DNA of 64,000 nucleotides from Bacteroides pyogenes DSM 20611 = JCM 6294 (GTDB lineage: Bacteria; Bacteroidota; Bacteroidia; Bacteroidales; Bacteroidaceae), in assembly GCF_000428105.1 (NCBI RefSeq), contig NZ_KE386623.1, forward strand, positions 134,670 through 198,669, written 5' to 3'. The notes under the pieces are model-generated. The model searched no databases and had not been told where the DNA came from. It was given only the letters and a program-made list of their open reading frames with translations. Both the position numbers and the translations under genes were made by a program. This document shows positions 1-8,543 of this stretch, piece by piece. Position 1 is the stretch's first letter, and every line of letters begins with the position of its first letter.

Positions 1-84
1 TTGAACGGCAAGCGTTTCGATAAATACCGCATCACTCACGACGAACTTGTACATGGCAAAAAATTATCTCTTGACTTAAGATAA
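1..84 (+). CDS. C-terminal end of a chromosomal gene, possibly a GH92-type glycosidase (partial)
   Basis: An open frame runs in from the left edge and ends at the TAA at 82-84. The 27 visible residues include NGKRFDKYRITHDELVHGKK. The pattern NGK-x-(F/Y)-x-K-x-x-I-x-HDE-(I/L) resembles the end of secreted GH92 alpha-mannosidases and related Bacteroidetes glycosidases, but this is too short to fix the family. A strong terminator follows at 154-190. It marks the left chromosomal flank of the mobile region. Confidence 0.45.
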   Translation: MNGKRFDKYRITHDELVHGKKLSLDLR

Positions 85-153
85 TTTCATATTTGGATTT
101 TTAGTTAATTTAAAATTGTTTTCTTAGGTATCTGTTGTTTTTGGGTTTCACGG

Positions 154-190
154 GGCTGTCGGAAAGTTTAATTCCGGCAGCCTTTTATTT
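154..190 (+). terminator. Rho-independent terminator of the left flanking gene
   Basis: An 11-bp stem, GGCTGTCGGAA (154-164) with TTCCGGCAGCC (172-182), one G-U pair and a 7-nt loop, is followed by a T-rich tract. It lies 70 bases after the stop at 84. Confidence 0.8.
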
Positions 191-256
191 TTGTGGGTGC
201 GGCTTGAAAGGCGGATCAATATATAAGCACGGAGAGAGGTATGTATGGAAACGTTA

Positions 257-310
257 GTTTCCCATCGGGGAAACAAAAGTTTCCCCAGCATGAAACAAAA
301 GTTTCCCCGG
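257..310. repeat. GTTTCCCC repeats at the left end of the outer element (possible attL)
   Basis: AAAAGTTTCCCCAG occurs at 275-288 and AAAAGTTTCCCCGG at 297-310, just after an inverted pair GTTTCCC (257-263)/GGGGAAAC (267-274). The identical 14-mer AAAAGTTTCCCCAG recurs at 39430-39443, the other end of the composite. GTTACC/GGTAAC boxes that could be integrase arm sites lie just inside (353-358, 378-383). A direct repeat at both ends fits an attachment core, but it could also be a repeated protein-binding site. The rest of 85-530 holds no credible gene; there is a TACCTTTGC promoter-like box on the minus strand near 455-470. Confidence 0.45.
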
Positions 311-529
311 CGATTTTTTTTGATTCTGAACTATCTCGTTGTATAATAGAGTGTTACCACTTTGTGGTGAATGAATGGGTAACGATTTAGAAATGAGCGG
401 AGTGCTTTGAAGTACATTGTTTTGAATAGCCAAAGAACGCTCACTATTTTACTTGCAAAGGTACATATTTGCGAGGGAAAGTGAGCGTCTTTTCTTGTTT
501 TTCTTCTTGTCAGTGAAAGAAAAAAGCAA

Positions 530-1785
530 TTACAGCCGCTGCGAGCGGTTGCGGTTGATAAGCTGTTTCCATTTCTGCTCGCACCAATCGGTAATGGAAA
601 GCCCGTTGATGGTGAGGAGCGGTCGCTTCTTCTCATCCTTGATGATACGGATTTCGCTGTCCTCTTCCGTGAACTCTCTCTTGTATAATCCCGAATAGGC
701 TTTAGCCGTGCCTCGCTGGGGAGTCTCTGTGCGATACATCTCCGCTATTCTGTCGTCAGAGAAATCCATCTTTCGGAGCATCAGACGAATGTTCAGCAAT
801 TGATAGAAGCCATTGAAAAAACGTTTTATCCAATTCCGCTCTTCCTCGTAAATCTGACGGTTTCTTTCAATTCGGCAATGGCTCTGTCCCTTCCCTTGAC
901 CGTGTCCTGCAAGAGAACGACTTCCTTTCGGATTTCGTTTTTCTCCTTTTCCGAAAGATGCCGTTGCCGTTCGGCCTCTTGCTCCAAGTCTGCAATACGC
1001 TTCTCTGCCTTGTCGAGTTCGGGGTTCCCAAAGAGGGAGTACAGCGTACCTTTCATTCGGAGCTTGCCTGCCTGCTTCTCCAGCTCCTTTATCTTGGCTG
1101 TGAGTTCCGCCTTTTGAGCTTCCTTCTCTCTTGTAGATTTGAGAATTTCCTTGTAATACTCCATCGTGGTACGGTGCTTGGCTACCGAGCCGTGTACGCC
1201 CCGTTCCAATCCGAAACGCTGCACTCGCTTGGCATAGTCCGTTTGATACTGCTCCAGCTTCTTGGGCGTAAGCACATCATCGGCACAAAGCCGTACCTTG
1301 TTTTTCTTCGTCTTGTACTTCCGCTTCCCATTCTCGGCTTCCTCTTTGGCTTTCCGTCTTTCGCCCGTGACAATCGGGACGACCGTGGCGTGAATATGGG
1401 GCGTTTCCTCGTCTGCGTGGAGTGTGGCAGCGACCACGTTGTCCGCCCCGAAAGTGTCACGAAGCCAATCCATCGATTCATCACACCACTCGTACAGGCG
1501 TCCTTCCTGCTCTATGCGAGCCATATCCTTTGGTGAGCTTGACAGAATAAAGCGTAAGGCTTTGACTTGGTTCTTTGCTACCTTTCGGTAGATACCGGCT
1601 GTGGCGATGCGATGTTCTATCGCTTCGCTACGGTTGGTCACATTTGCAGGGAATTGCACCAATTCCCTGTTCAGGTGTGTGCGAGAAGGATCGACGTTAC
1701 TCGGGGTATATGTCCGCGCTATATGAGCGGTATTTCCCGAGTCGTTGCTTCTCGCCTTGTCTATATGTAATACGGCGTAGCCCAT
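530..1785 (-). pseudogene. MobV-family relaxase (Mob/Pre), interrupted by a frameshift
   Basis: The N-terminal 319-residue frame (826-1785) starts MGYAVLHIDKA and carries the MobV features: early HIAR, the catalytic-region segment ATLHADEETPHIHATVVPI (HxDExxPHxH metal/tyrosyl region) and a coiled-coil second half. It ends early with FTRKSGIG. The -1 frame continues without a stop across that point (EERNWIKRFF, then NIRLMLRKMDF and INGLSITDWCEQKW down to the stop at 530), which is the normal MobV C-terminus. So a single-base indel near 860-875 splits one gene of about 415 residues. No slippery heptamer is visible, so programmed frameshifting is unlikely; a sequencing error remains possible. 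The relaxase domain itself is whole, so nicking activity may survive. It is the mobilization gene of the outer element, with a likely oriT just upstream. Confidence 0.8.
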
Positions 1786-1807
1786 TGTTTGAAGATTGAT
1801 TTAGGGG

Positions 1808-1890
1808 TATCCAAAGGGGCGAAGTCCCTTGGCTCAGAAGGGTATTTTTAGCGATAACGGAGTGCAGCGTGAAGAAAATACCCTAATGAG
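1808..1890. other. Candidate oriT for the MobV relaxase
   Basis: This sits 25-100 bases upstream of the mobV start. It holds a 10-bp inverted repeat AGGGTATTTT (1839-1848)/AAAATACCCT (1875-1884) and a second imperfect hairpin CCAAAGGGGC...GTCCCTTGG (about 1811-1832). MobV-type origins lie directly upstream of the mob gene and consist of such inverted repeats. The nic site cannot be assigned. The rest of 1890-2115 shows no credible gene. Confidence 0.45.
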
Positions 1891-2115
1891 CTATGGCATT
1901 TCTTGAAATGTCCGCTCCGCCCTGCTCGTACTTCTTTCTTGTTACGTTGCATTCTGTGAATGCCTGCACGCTTTGTTTCTAAGTTTGGCTCTGCAAACTT
2001 GCTGTTCTGCGGAACTGCCGTAGCTATCGAAACAAAGCCGTTTATTCGCATACATTTTATTTCCTGCATCTTTGAATACCTGATGATAGAATAATGTTGT
2101 TTGCTCTCTTTTGCC

Positions 2116-3090
2116 TTATCGCCTAAGTCCTCGTTTGCGAGGTGGTATCACCTGCTTTAGTTCTGTTCTTTGGGCAACGTGGTACTCATTGAGGTCTTTG
2201 TATCGGGCATAGTATTGGCTCATATCCTCTACCTTGATGCCTGAAGATTGGATACCCTGAAGAGCTTGCCGTCCTGCTTCATCGTTGTCGAAGAATGCTC
2301 GAACGGAGTCGCTGCCTTTCTCGTGGAGATAGGCGATGGCTCGTGGAAGATTGCTGACCGAGTTCAGAACTATGGAAGGCGAAATGCTTTCTTTCCCTTT
2401 CATTGTGAGATAGGAAAGGAAGTCCATAAAGCCCTCGAAGATGCAGAGAGGGGAGTTGTTCGTTTCTCCCGCAACTACGGATATATCCTTTGGTGCGATT
2501 GTTCCCTTGAATGTCTTGTCGTCTCGGAGTTCATACCCTCCTGCACAATTGGCAAAGCCGATGGCAGAGTATTCTCTTCCTCCCACTTCGTAGCGAATGT
2601 GACGGAGATAGGGACTTGCCACGGCAAGGTCTATCTTGCGTACTTCTCGGAGATAGTTTTGCAGATGCAGAGGCAATTCTTCACTAATGGAGAGAATACG
2701 CCTTGTATTACTCGGTCGCTGTTCTTTCCTTTTCTGCTCTATGCGAGCTTCACGATGAAAGGGAAAGGGGGCGAGGGTTATCGCTTTCCCTTCGGCAAGA
2801 TGCGCCATTGCTTCGTAGGCACTGCATCCTTGCATCTTCATCACAAGGTCGATGATGCTTCCGCCTTGGCTCGTGCCGTAGTCGTGCCACAGGTTTTGCC
2901 GAAAGTCCACTTTCAGGCTAGCATTGGGGTCTTCTCTGTAGGGAGCGTGATAAAGGGCGTAGCCGTTATAACGCTTGGCTGGCTCGATACCGCAAGCGTG
3001 CAGGTAGTCGGCTATCGGTATCGCTTTGATGTGTTGTAGGTCGTAATATTCGTTGATCATTACTGTTATCGTTGGATTTGGATTATTCAT
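2116..3090 (-). CDS. CHC2/Toprim DNA primase-like replication protein of the outer element
   Basis: 324 residues. The N-terminal part resembles the primase zinc-finger region in degenerate form (DYLHACGIEPAKRYNGYALY, then YREDPNASLKVDF and LWHDYGTSQGGSIIDLV), without clear zinc cysteines. A Toprim domain follows in the second half: LCIFEGFMDFLSYL with the conserved glutamate and FFDNDEAGRQAL with the DxD. Such short primases are standard in Bacteroides mobilizable elements and probably prime the single strand after transfer. It lies between mobV and the helicase gene on the same strand. Two starts are possible: 3090, or the internal Met at 3060 (MINEYYDLQHI). Not a chromosomal DnaG: it is half the length and lacks the DnaB-binding region. 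Confidence 0.85.
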   Translation of the reverse strand: MNNPNPTITVMINEYYDLQHIKAIPIADYLHACGIEPAKRYNGYALYHAPYREDPNASLKVDFRQNLWHDYGTSQGGSIIDLVMKMQGCSAYEAMAHLAEGKAITLAPFPFHREARIEQKRKEQRPSNTRRILSISEELPLHLQNYLREVRKIDLAVASPYLRHIRYEVGGREYSAIGFANCAGGYELRDDKTFKGTIAPKDISVVAGETNNSPLCIFEGFMDFLSYLTMKGKESISPSIVLNSVSNLPRAIAYLHEKGSDSVRAFFDNDEAGRQALQGIQSSGIKVEDMSQYYARYKDLNEYHVAQRTELKQVIPPRKRGLRR

Positions 3091-3156
3091 TTGTTCATTA
3101 TCTCATTGTTCGCTCTGTTTTCTCTTTTTGGAATTTTCCCCTTTTTATCTTACTAC

Positions 3157-3381
3157 CCTTCTACATTTAGATAAGTGATTGACAGTGAAAGAGAAAAGTG
3201 TAACACTTCATTCTGTTTTATCCTTCTACATCTCCTGTCTACACCTTTTCTCATTCATTCTGCCGTAGAAGCGTAGAAAGATGGTAGTAAGCTGTGTCGC
3301 AAGATATAAATCGTCACAATCCTTTCTCTTTCACCGTATTATCCTTAGTTGTAGTAACGTAGTAAGGAGAATAGGAAAGAA
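3157..3381. repeat. Iteron-like CTTCTAC/GTAGAAG repeats between primase and helicase genes
   Basis: CCTTCTACAT occurs at 3157-3166 and 3222-3231. The reverse-orientation motif appears as CGTAGAAGCGTAGAAAG at 3264-3280, and GTAGTAA/GTAGTAACG variants lie near 3285 and 3345-3365. The 325-base gap 3091-3415 has no credible gene. Clustered short repeats beside replication genes suggest a replication origin or autoregulatory region of the element; this is inference. Confidence 0.35.
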
Positions 3382-3415
3382 AAGAGAAAGGGATATTACA
3401 AGGGGGGATAGTGTG

Positions 3416-4606
3416 CTATGGCGGTTGCTCTGGGTAAACCTTACGGACGGCATAGACATATACGGGATTGCCGTTTATTCTGCGACACTCTCTTGTATAG
3501 CCTGCCTTTCGCAAGGCTTCACCCATCCGTTTGGTGGAGAGCGGTTGTCGGGTATAGCAGGAGAGATAGCCCACTATCTCCGAATTGGTCATATAGAAGC
3601 GTTTTGTTGCCGTCTCTGCCTCCGTGGGAAAGGTAAAATAGCGGAGCAACAGTTCCATCTCTGTCGTATAGACTTGGAAGGCTTCGCTGTTTCTATGCAA
3701 TTCAATAATCTCTTCATCATTGAACCAATAGCGAAACCCTTCATTCAATAGGGTCTTGGCTTCGCTGTAAACGGCATCCATCGGAATGCTCTTGGCTCGG
3801 TCTATCTCTATCGCCAGCACCTCAAAAGGGAGGAAGCGTCTGCTTCCTGTCGGGTCGGTGAGGAAATCGTTGCCATTGACCGAAGCCACGAAACTTGCCA
3901 AGTGGGGTCGCTCCTCGATATGCTTCTCGTAAGGCATACGGTACTTCACCTGCGGACAGGTAATGAGATTCTTCAGTTCGTTCTCGTCCCGTTTATTGAG
4001 GGCTTTGAGTTGGTCGTCAATATTGATGATAAGGTTTTGCCCGATAAGACTCAGCACGTCCTTCTCCTGTGGATATATCTTCCCCGTATAGCGGTAATCG
4101 GAGAGAGACGGAGGGCAGAGCAGGTCAAGGAACGTGGTCTTGAACTTGCCCTGCTCGCCTGTCAGCACAAGGCAGGTATGGTTACGACATTGCTTGTCGT
4201 CCATTGCGTTGGCGACCACTGCAACCAGCCACTTGGTGAGGTATTCTTTCCATTTCTCGGAGTTGGTTACGCTCACGCAGTCGGCAAGGGCGGTGATAGC
4301 TTCCGCATTTCCTTTCGTCAGTGGTAACGCTTGGAAATAGGTTTGTACAGGATTAACACGTGGGGAGAAATCGCTTTCGATGATGCTGTACAGGTTCTCG
4401 GGCGAGGTCTGTACATCGGCTTCCTTATCTAAAGCTCGTTTGAGGGTATTGATGCGGTAGCGATCTATGGCTGTGTAATCACCCGTCCCTCGAGGACGGT
4501 ACTCCGCTCGGTGCAACACGGTGTTGTATCGAAACTCATACCGAGCCGAAAGAAACTCTTCTATTTGCGTGTTCTTGGAGAGGTTGTCCTTCTCTTCTTT
4601 TTTCAT
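3416..4606 (-). CDS. VirE/VapE-type P-loop helicase of the outer element
   Basis: 396 residues. A Walker A is visible as LTGEQGKFKTTFLDLL (GxxGxxKT) and a Walker B as LIINIDDQ, followed by KNLITCPQVKYRMPYEKHIEE, the arrangement of the virulence-associated E / DUF3874 helicase family. The N-terminus (EFLSARYEFRYNTVLHRAEYR) is the conserved lead-in seen in Bacteroidetes mobile elements; the C-terminus has a winged-helix look (EIVGYLSCYTRQPLSTKRMGEALRKAGY). It probably acts with the downstream primase in replication of the excised element. The start at 4606 (MKKEEKDN) is the first Met and gives the expected N-terminus. Confidence 0.85.
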   Translation of the reverse strand: MKKEEKDNLSKNTQIEEFLSARYEFRYNTVLHRAEYRPRGTGDYTAIDRYRINTLKRALDKEADVQTSPENLYSIIESDFSPRVNPVQTYFQALPLTKGNAEAITALADCVSVTNSEKWKEYLTKWLVAVVANAMDDKQCRNHTCLVLTGEQGKFKTTFLDLLCPPSLSDYRYTGKIYPQEKDVLSLIGQNLIINIDDQLKALNKRDENELKNLITCPQVKYRMPYEKHIEERPHLASFVASVNGNDFLTDPTGSRRFLPFEVLAIEIDRAKSIPMDAVYSEAKTLLNEGFRYWFNDEEIIELHRNSEAFQVYTTEMELLLRYFTFPTEAETATKRFYMTNSEIVGYLSCYTRQPLSTKRMGEALRKAGYTRECRRINGNPVYVYAVRKVYPEQPP

Positions 4607-5089
4607 TGTTCGTATCTCTTTTGTTTGCTTGATTTTGAACTTTCATCCGAAAACGGATGCTGAAACCAAGTTAAAGAGGCGAACAAGTGAAGCCAAGCCT
4701 TATGGCGTTGTTGCATCGAGGTGCTGCATATTTCTTCGGCAAAAGGAAAGGATACCTCACATTTTCTCCTCAAAAATCAGAAAAAGACAAATGGAAGAAC
4801 GGGAAACGCTACCCGAATGGCTGTATCGAATTACGTGCAGATGCATGCCTTTGCCTTTTCGATGAAAGCAGAGGGAAAAGCCTAAAAAGACAGGTAGGAA
4901 GATTCTCTCTAACAGAGCCATTTCATACCATTTCGACGCCAGAAGTATCCACTTAGCAGGAATGGGGTAAACAGTATATGCTGGTTCGTTATTTTCGCAT
5001 CGAAACAGGATTTTTTCCCTCGAAAGGAATTCGGGGGAACAGAGAGAAATGGCAGGGAATCCCTTCTGAAAACAGATAGGTTTTACCTA

Positions 5090-5167
5090 TACATTTGCCT
5101 GCAAGCTCCTGCTATTTCCCTTGCTTTCATCAGGTCTGGGAACAAGGATTTCGGCTGCATACATTTG
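5090..5167 (+). promoter_or_regulatory. Candidate promoter(s) for the helix-turn-helix gene pair
   Basis: Two TACATTTG boxes (5090-5097 and 5160-5167) match the Bacteroidetes -7 consensus TAnnTTTG; the second is 42 bases before the ATG at 5209. No clear -33 TTTG is spaced correctly, so support is moderate. The rest of 4607-5208 shows only a weak unrecognised frame (4687-4956). Confidence 0.4.
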
Positions 5168-5208
5168 CACCAAAAAGAGAAAATAACAACAATTAAAACG
5201 ATATTGAT

Positions 5209-5487
5209 ATGAGATTTACAGCCATCGACACCTCCGCTTGGGAGGAACTGAAAAAGAGCATCGAAGAGCTGGCTCTTTGTATGAGAGAACACTTCGGTAC
5301 GAAGCCCGAATTCCCCGACCTGTTGCACAACGGGGACGTGTGCCGAATACTCAACATCAGCAAGCGAACGCTCCAGCACTATCGGGATACGTCCGTGCTA
5401 CCCTTTATCCAAATCGGGCATAAATGTTATTACAAACGTGAGGATGTGGAAGCACTCCTCGAAAAGTCGAACCGAAAAATACAATGA
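5209..5487 (+). CDS. Helix-turn-helix (HTH_17/excisionase-like) protein 1
   Basis: 92 residues. The second half is a MerR-type winged helix-turn-helix of the kind found in excision/mobilization factors: LHNGDVCRILNISKRTLQHY, then RDTSVLPFIQIGHKCYYKREDVEALL. Proteins of this size and shape commonly precede the cargo in Bacteroides mobilizable elements and act as excisionase or regulator. Its stop overlaps the start of the next gene (ATGA at 5484-5487), so the two are translationally coupled. Related to its neighbour at 5484, probably by duplication. Confidence 0.8.
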   Translation: MRFTAIDTSAWEELKKSIEELALCMREHFGTKPEFPDLLHNGDVCRILNISKRTLQHYRDTSVLPFIQIGHKCYYKREDVEALLEKSNRKIQ

Positions 5488-5777
5488 CTATGGAACACGA
5501 AATCGTAAACAAAGAAACACCCGAAATGAAACAACTCATTTCGGGCATTCAAGAAGTAAGCAAGCGTATTCGGGAGATTGCCCAAACGCACCGTCCGCTG
5601 TTCGGAGGAGAAATCTATCTCACGGGGAGAGAAGTGTGCGAACACCTTTTCGTCAGTCCTCGCACCTTGCAAGACTATCGGGACAAGGGCATTATTCCCT
5701 ACACCCAAATCGCAGGGAAGATACTCTATCGTCTCTCCGACATCAACAATCTACTGCAAGAGAACTATCGGAGATAA
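5484..5777 (+). CDS. Helix-turn-helix (HTH_17/excisionase-like) protein 2
   Basis: 97 residues, paralogous to the preceding gene: a predicted coiled N-terminus (MKQLISGIQEVSKRIREIAQ) and a C-terminal wHTH (LTGREVCEHLFVSPRTLQDY, RDKGIIPYTQIAGKILYRLSD). The coupled pair may form a heterodimer controlling excision or the mobilization genes; inference. It marks the end of the element's core module; the cargo begins after the hairpin and promoter at 5785-5842. Confidence 0.8.
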   Translation: MTMEHEIVNKETPEMKQLISGIQEVSKRIREIAQTHRPLFGGEIYLTGREVCEHLFVSPRTLQDYRDKGIIPYTQIAGKILYRLSDINNLLQENYRR

Positions 5778-5784
5778 AACATTC

Positions 5785-5845
5785 GCAAGAAGTATTTTCT
5801 TGCAGTTTTCTTCGCCTTTCTAGTTATGAATGGGTAACTTTGCAG
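5785..5845 (+). promoter_or_regulatory. Hairpin and promoter leading into the outer element's cargo
   Basis: A short hairpin GCAAGAA...TTCTTGC (5785-5803) is followed by TAACTTTG (5835-5842), a good -7 box, 71 bases before the ATG at 5913. The 40 bases at 5806-5845 match 31936-31975 in the inner element at 34 positions, where they lead into a different cargo gene. This looks like a conserved cargo promoter of this element family. Confidence 0.6.
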
Positions 5846-5912
5846 GAGTAATCTTCACGAAGGGGTTGAAAGAACTTGTGGCGAAGTTATCAAATTCAAA
5901 ATACATTCATCA

Positions 5913-6506
5913 ATGAAACAGAAAGTTTTATTTGTCTTGTTAAATGAATACACAGACTGGGAAGGGGCTTTTCTCTCCACGGCTCTTCATGTAGGTGTAA
6001 TACCGGGTGGTGAAATAAAGTACGAAGTGCATACCCTTGCCCCGACATCGGACGCAGTCCGTTCCATAGGTGGTTTCAGGACATTGCCCGACTATTCTTT
6101 CGAAAGCATGCCGAAAGATTATGCAGCCTTGGTACTTATCGGTGGCAACCGATGGGATTCGTCCGAAGCGAAACTTGTCGCACCATTGGTGCAGGAGGCT
6201 TTGGATAAAGGTAAAATTGTAGGGGCGATATGCAACGGTGCTTCTTTCTTGTGTTCACACGGTTTTCTGAACAATGTAAAACATACAGGCAACGGTCTCG
6301 ACCAACTCAAGCACTGGGGCGGTACAGGTTACACTAACGCAGAAAACTATGTGGAAGCACAAGCTGTAAGTGATAAGAATATCGTTACGGCAAACGGTGT
6401 AGGACATTTGGAATTCACCCGTGAAATGCTCCTGTTGCTGAAAGCCAACAGTCCCGAACAGATAGATGCTTGGTACGATTTCTACAAAAACGGATTTGCG
6501 AGATAA
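5913..6506 (+). CDS. DJ-1/PfpI-family glutamine-amidotransferase-like protein
   Basis: 197 residues with the class I amidotransferase-like fold: opening VLFVLLNEYTDWEGAF with the conserved glutamate, and the nucleophile elbow VGAICNGASFL with the cysteine at residue 107. Members include deglycases, proteases, chaperones and isonitrile hydratases; sequence alone does not choose among them. First gene of the cargo operon, 14 bases before the methyltransferase. Confidence 0.8.
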   Translation: MKQKVLFVLLNEYTDWEGAFLSTALHVGVIPGGEIKYEVHTLAPTSDAVRSIGGFRTLPDYSFESMPKDYAALVLIGGNRWDSSEAKLVAPLVQEALDKGKIVGAICNGASFLCSHGFLNNVKHTGNGLDQLKHWGGTGYTNAENYVEAQAVSDKNIVTANGVGHLEFTREMLLLLKANSPEQIDAWYDFYKNGFAR

Positions 6507-6519
6507 TAGATAATTGCGT

Positions 6520-7245
6520 ATGGAAAAGAGTTGGGAAAAGAATTTATCCGTACATATCAGCAGAACGATTAGTCCTGACGGCAGAGACACGTTTGAGTCC
6601 ACACAAGCATTGAGCGAACGGATGTTTGAGTTTGCAAGTGTCAAGAATGGAGATAGATTGTTGGATTTGGGGTGTGGCTGGGGAAAATCCCTGCAACCAT
6701 TCGTTCCTCATTTTCTATCCGCTCTCGGAATAGATACGAGCCAAGAGAATATTGCACAGGCAAAGGATACTTATAAGCACTATGATAATGTTTCGTTTCA
6801 GTGTGGTAGCATTCAAAACTTGGAACTGTCGGCAGAAAGCGTGGATTTAATCATTTCCTCGCTCGTTCTGCATCAAGTGGAATGGAATGAGCAGGAAAGA
6901 CTGTTTGAAGCCGTGAAGCAGGTGCTGAAAGCAGATGGCGAAATGATAATGGCAGATGAAATTATCTTGTTCAATCCGGACGCATCTCCCGAAAAGTTTA
7001 ATGAAGTCTATCGCTATCTGTTGGAACATACCACCCCGAAAGAAGCGTATGAAAATCATATCAAACCATATCTGCAAGAGGGACATATCTATACTTGGCA
7101 GGACATGAAAGAGAATACGCCTCCTGAATATTGGTTCCACTCTATCGAAGATTTGAAAACGACATTGCAGAAAGTCCGTTTGAAACTTGTGGAGGTTCAA
7201 GAAATAACCCCGTTTTTCGGTCTGCTCAAAATCAAACATCAATAA
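6520..7245 (+). CDS. Class I SAM-dependent methyltransferase
   Basis: About 241 residues from ATG 6520 (a TTG at 6514 is in frame but less likely). Motif I is LLDLGCGWGKSL near residue 50, the SAM acidic residue is in ALGIDTSQENI, and motif IV is VDLIISSLVLHQVEW, the Methyltransf_11 pattern of small-molecule methyltransferases. The substrate cannot be read from sequence. It sits in a tight operon between the PfpI-like gene and the VOC fusion; a role in modifying or detoxifying a small molecule is a guess from context. Confidence 0.8.
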   Translation: MEKSWEKNLSVHISRTISPDGRDTFESTQALSERMFEFASVKNGDRLLDLGCGWGKSLQPFVPHFLSALGIDTSQENIAQAKDTYKHYDNVSFQCGSIQNLELSAESVDLIISSLVLHQVEWNEQERLFEAVKQVLKADGEMIMADEIILFNPDASPEKFNEVYRYLLEHTTPKEAYENHIKPYLQEGHIYTWQDMKENTPPEYWFHSIEDLKTTLQKVRLKLVEVQEITPFFGLLKIKHQ

Positions 7246-7255
7246 TATCAAAAGA

Positions 7256-8143
7256 ATGAAACCGAGAAAGATATACGCCTGTTGGATTTATGTAAGTGAT
7301 TTGCAAAAGTCAAAGCAATTTTATCAGGACATGGGCTTTGAGGTTAAGCTAACAGATGGAGATTGGATAGAGTTTGATTTAGGTGAAACTTCATTCGCTA
7401 TCTTGAAAAGACCTGCACACAAAGGTGATGTAGTTGCAAGCAAAACAAGACTGATGTTTGAAACTGACGACATAGAACTTGTATATGAAGAATTAAAGAA
7501 TAGAGGAGTAAAGACAATCGGAGAAATAAGAACAGAGCCTTACGGCAAGTTGCTGACCTTTGAAGACCCCGACGGGCATTGGTTGGAATTTTACCAAAGA
7601 CTTCCTTGTGATGAATCAATTAAAATGGAACTGCTGACCGACAGCAATAGCCTTATCTCCAAGTACATTCCATATGATTATACTGATTCCTACGTGAAAA
7701 CCGTTTCATGCCGGGAACCGATAACGGCAGAACAGGTTTTTGATATGGCATTTAACCGATCTTCGCATTGGGTAAAGATGTTGTACCGATTGAGAAATTG
7801 TTTGGTAAAACCACTGAAGCTTGATACCGACAGTGGCGTCCGCAATATGATATGCGAGAAGGAGACGAATGAGATGGTTTTCGGCAAAGCAGACAAACAT
7901 CTCACTTTTCACGCATCTTTGCTATGCGGCAGATATTTCAACGGCAGGCAGGAACTTCGGATAACAACGGTGGTAAAGTATCACAATGCGTTAGGAAGAA
8001 TCTATTTCTTCTTTATTCGTCCGTTCCATATCGTTATTGTAAAATCTCTGTTGAAGAAGATCGAAAAAAGCATTCTGACAATTTCAAATGAAATATACGA
8101 TGAAAATAGAAAGAATTGCCAAAAACAAGAAACAATTTCTTGA
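7256..8143 (+). CDS. Fusion of a glyoxalase/VOC domain with a DUF2867 domain
   Basis: 295 residues. Residues 1 to about 118 are a single VOC (glyoxalase/bleomycin-resistance-like) module: [20 protein letters not shown] at the start and [19 protein letters not shown] with the typical DPDGHxxEF end. Residues 124-275 look like DUF2867 ([20 protein letters not shown], then [19 protein letters not shown]). An in-frame ATG at 7625 stands exactly at the domain boundary, so two neighbouring genes probably fused by loss of the first stop, and the second part may also be started internally. The 3' end overlaps the acetyltransferase gene by 44-56 bases. Confidence 0.7.
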   Translation: MKPRKIYACWIYVSDLQKSKQFYQDMGFEVKLTDGDWIEFDLGETSFAILKRPAHKGDVVASKTRLMFETDDIELVYEELKNRGVKTIGEIRTEPYGKLLTFEDPDGHWLEFYQRLPCDESIKMELLTDSNSLISKYIPYDYTDSYVKTVSCREPITAEQVFDMAFNRSSHWVKMLYRLRNCLVKPLKLDTDSGVRNMICEKETNEMVFGKADKHLTFHASLLCGRYFNGRQELRITTVVKYHNALGRIYFFFIRPFHIVIVKSLLKKIEKSILTISNEIYDENRKNCQKQETIS

Positions 8144-8543
8144 TTTATTGCTGTTAGCGGACGAACAGGAAAATATGATTGACAAGTATTTGTCGTGTGG
8201 AGACTTGTTTGCCTTATACGATGATGACTTGAAAAGCATTTGCGTTGTAATGCCTGTAAGCAGTGATACCTGTGAATTGAAGAACATAGCGACATACGAG
8301 CAATATCGGGGTAAAGGTTATGGTAGGAGATTGATAGATTATATTTCCGATTTCTATAAAAAAGACTATAAGGCAATGCTTGTCGGTACTGGTGAAGTTC
8401 CTGCAATCCTATCGTTTTATGAAAGCTGTGGTTTTAAAAAGTATCATCGAATAGAGAACTTTTTCACGAACAATTACGATCGTCCAATTTTTGAGGGAGA
8501 TATACAACTCGTAGATATGATTTACCTTAGAAAGGATTTATGA
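8088..8543 (+). CDS. GNAT-family N-acetyltransferase
   Basis: 151 residues from ATG 8088 (or 147 from ATG 8100, in frame). The acetyl-CoA loop is clear: [20 protein letters not shown] (Q/RxxGxG/A), followed by [13 protein letters not shown], the usual final GNAT segment. The substrate is unknown; the closest general look is of small antibiotic- or amine-acetylating GNATs. It overlaps both neighbours (8143 upstream, ATGA at 8540 downstream), so it is expressed only as part of the operon. Confidence 0.85.
   Translation: MKYTMKIERIAKNKKQFLDLLLLADEQENMIDKYLSCGDLFALYDDDLKSICVVMPVSSDTCELKNIATYEQYRGKGYGRRLIDYISDFYKKDYKAMLVGTGEVPAILSFYESCGFKKYHRIENFFTNNYDRPIFEGDIQLVDMIYLRKDL

Noticed and set aside
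826-880. Programmed -1 frameshift in mobV
   Set aside because: No slippery heptamer in the right phase and no following pseudoknot visible; MobV genes are not known to need one.
1848-2069. Small minus-strand frame in the mobV upstream region
   Set aside because: It covers the oriT-like hairpin and reads as low-confidence sequence with no family features.
4687-4956. 89-codon frame upstream of the helix-turn-helix genes
   Set aside because: No recognisable domain, no promoter or clear ribosome site, and composition of its residues looks random.
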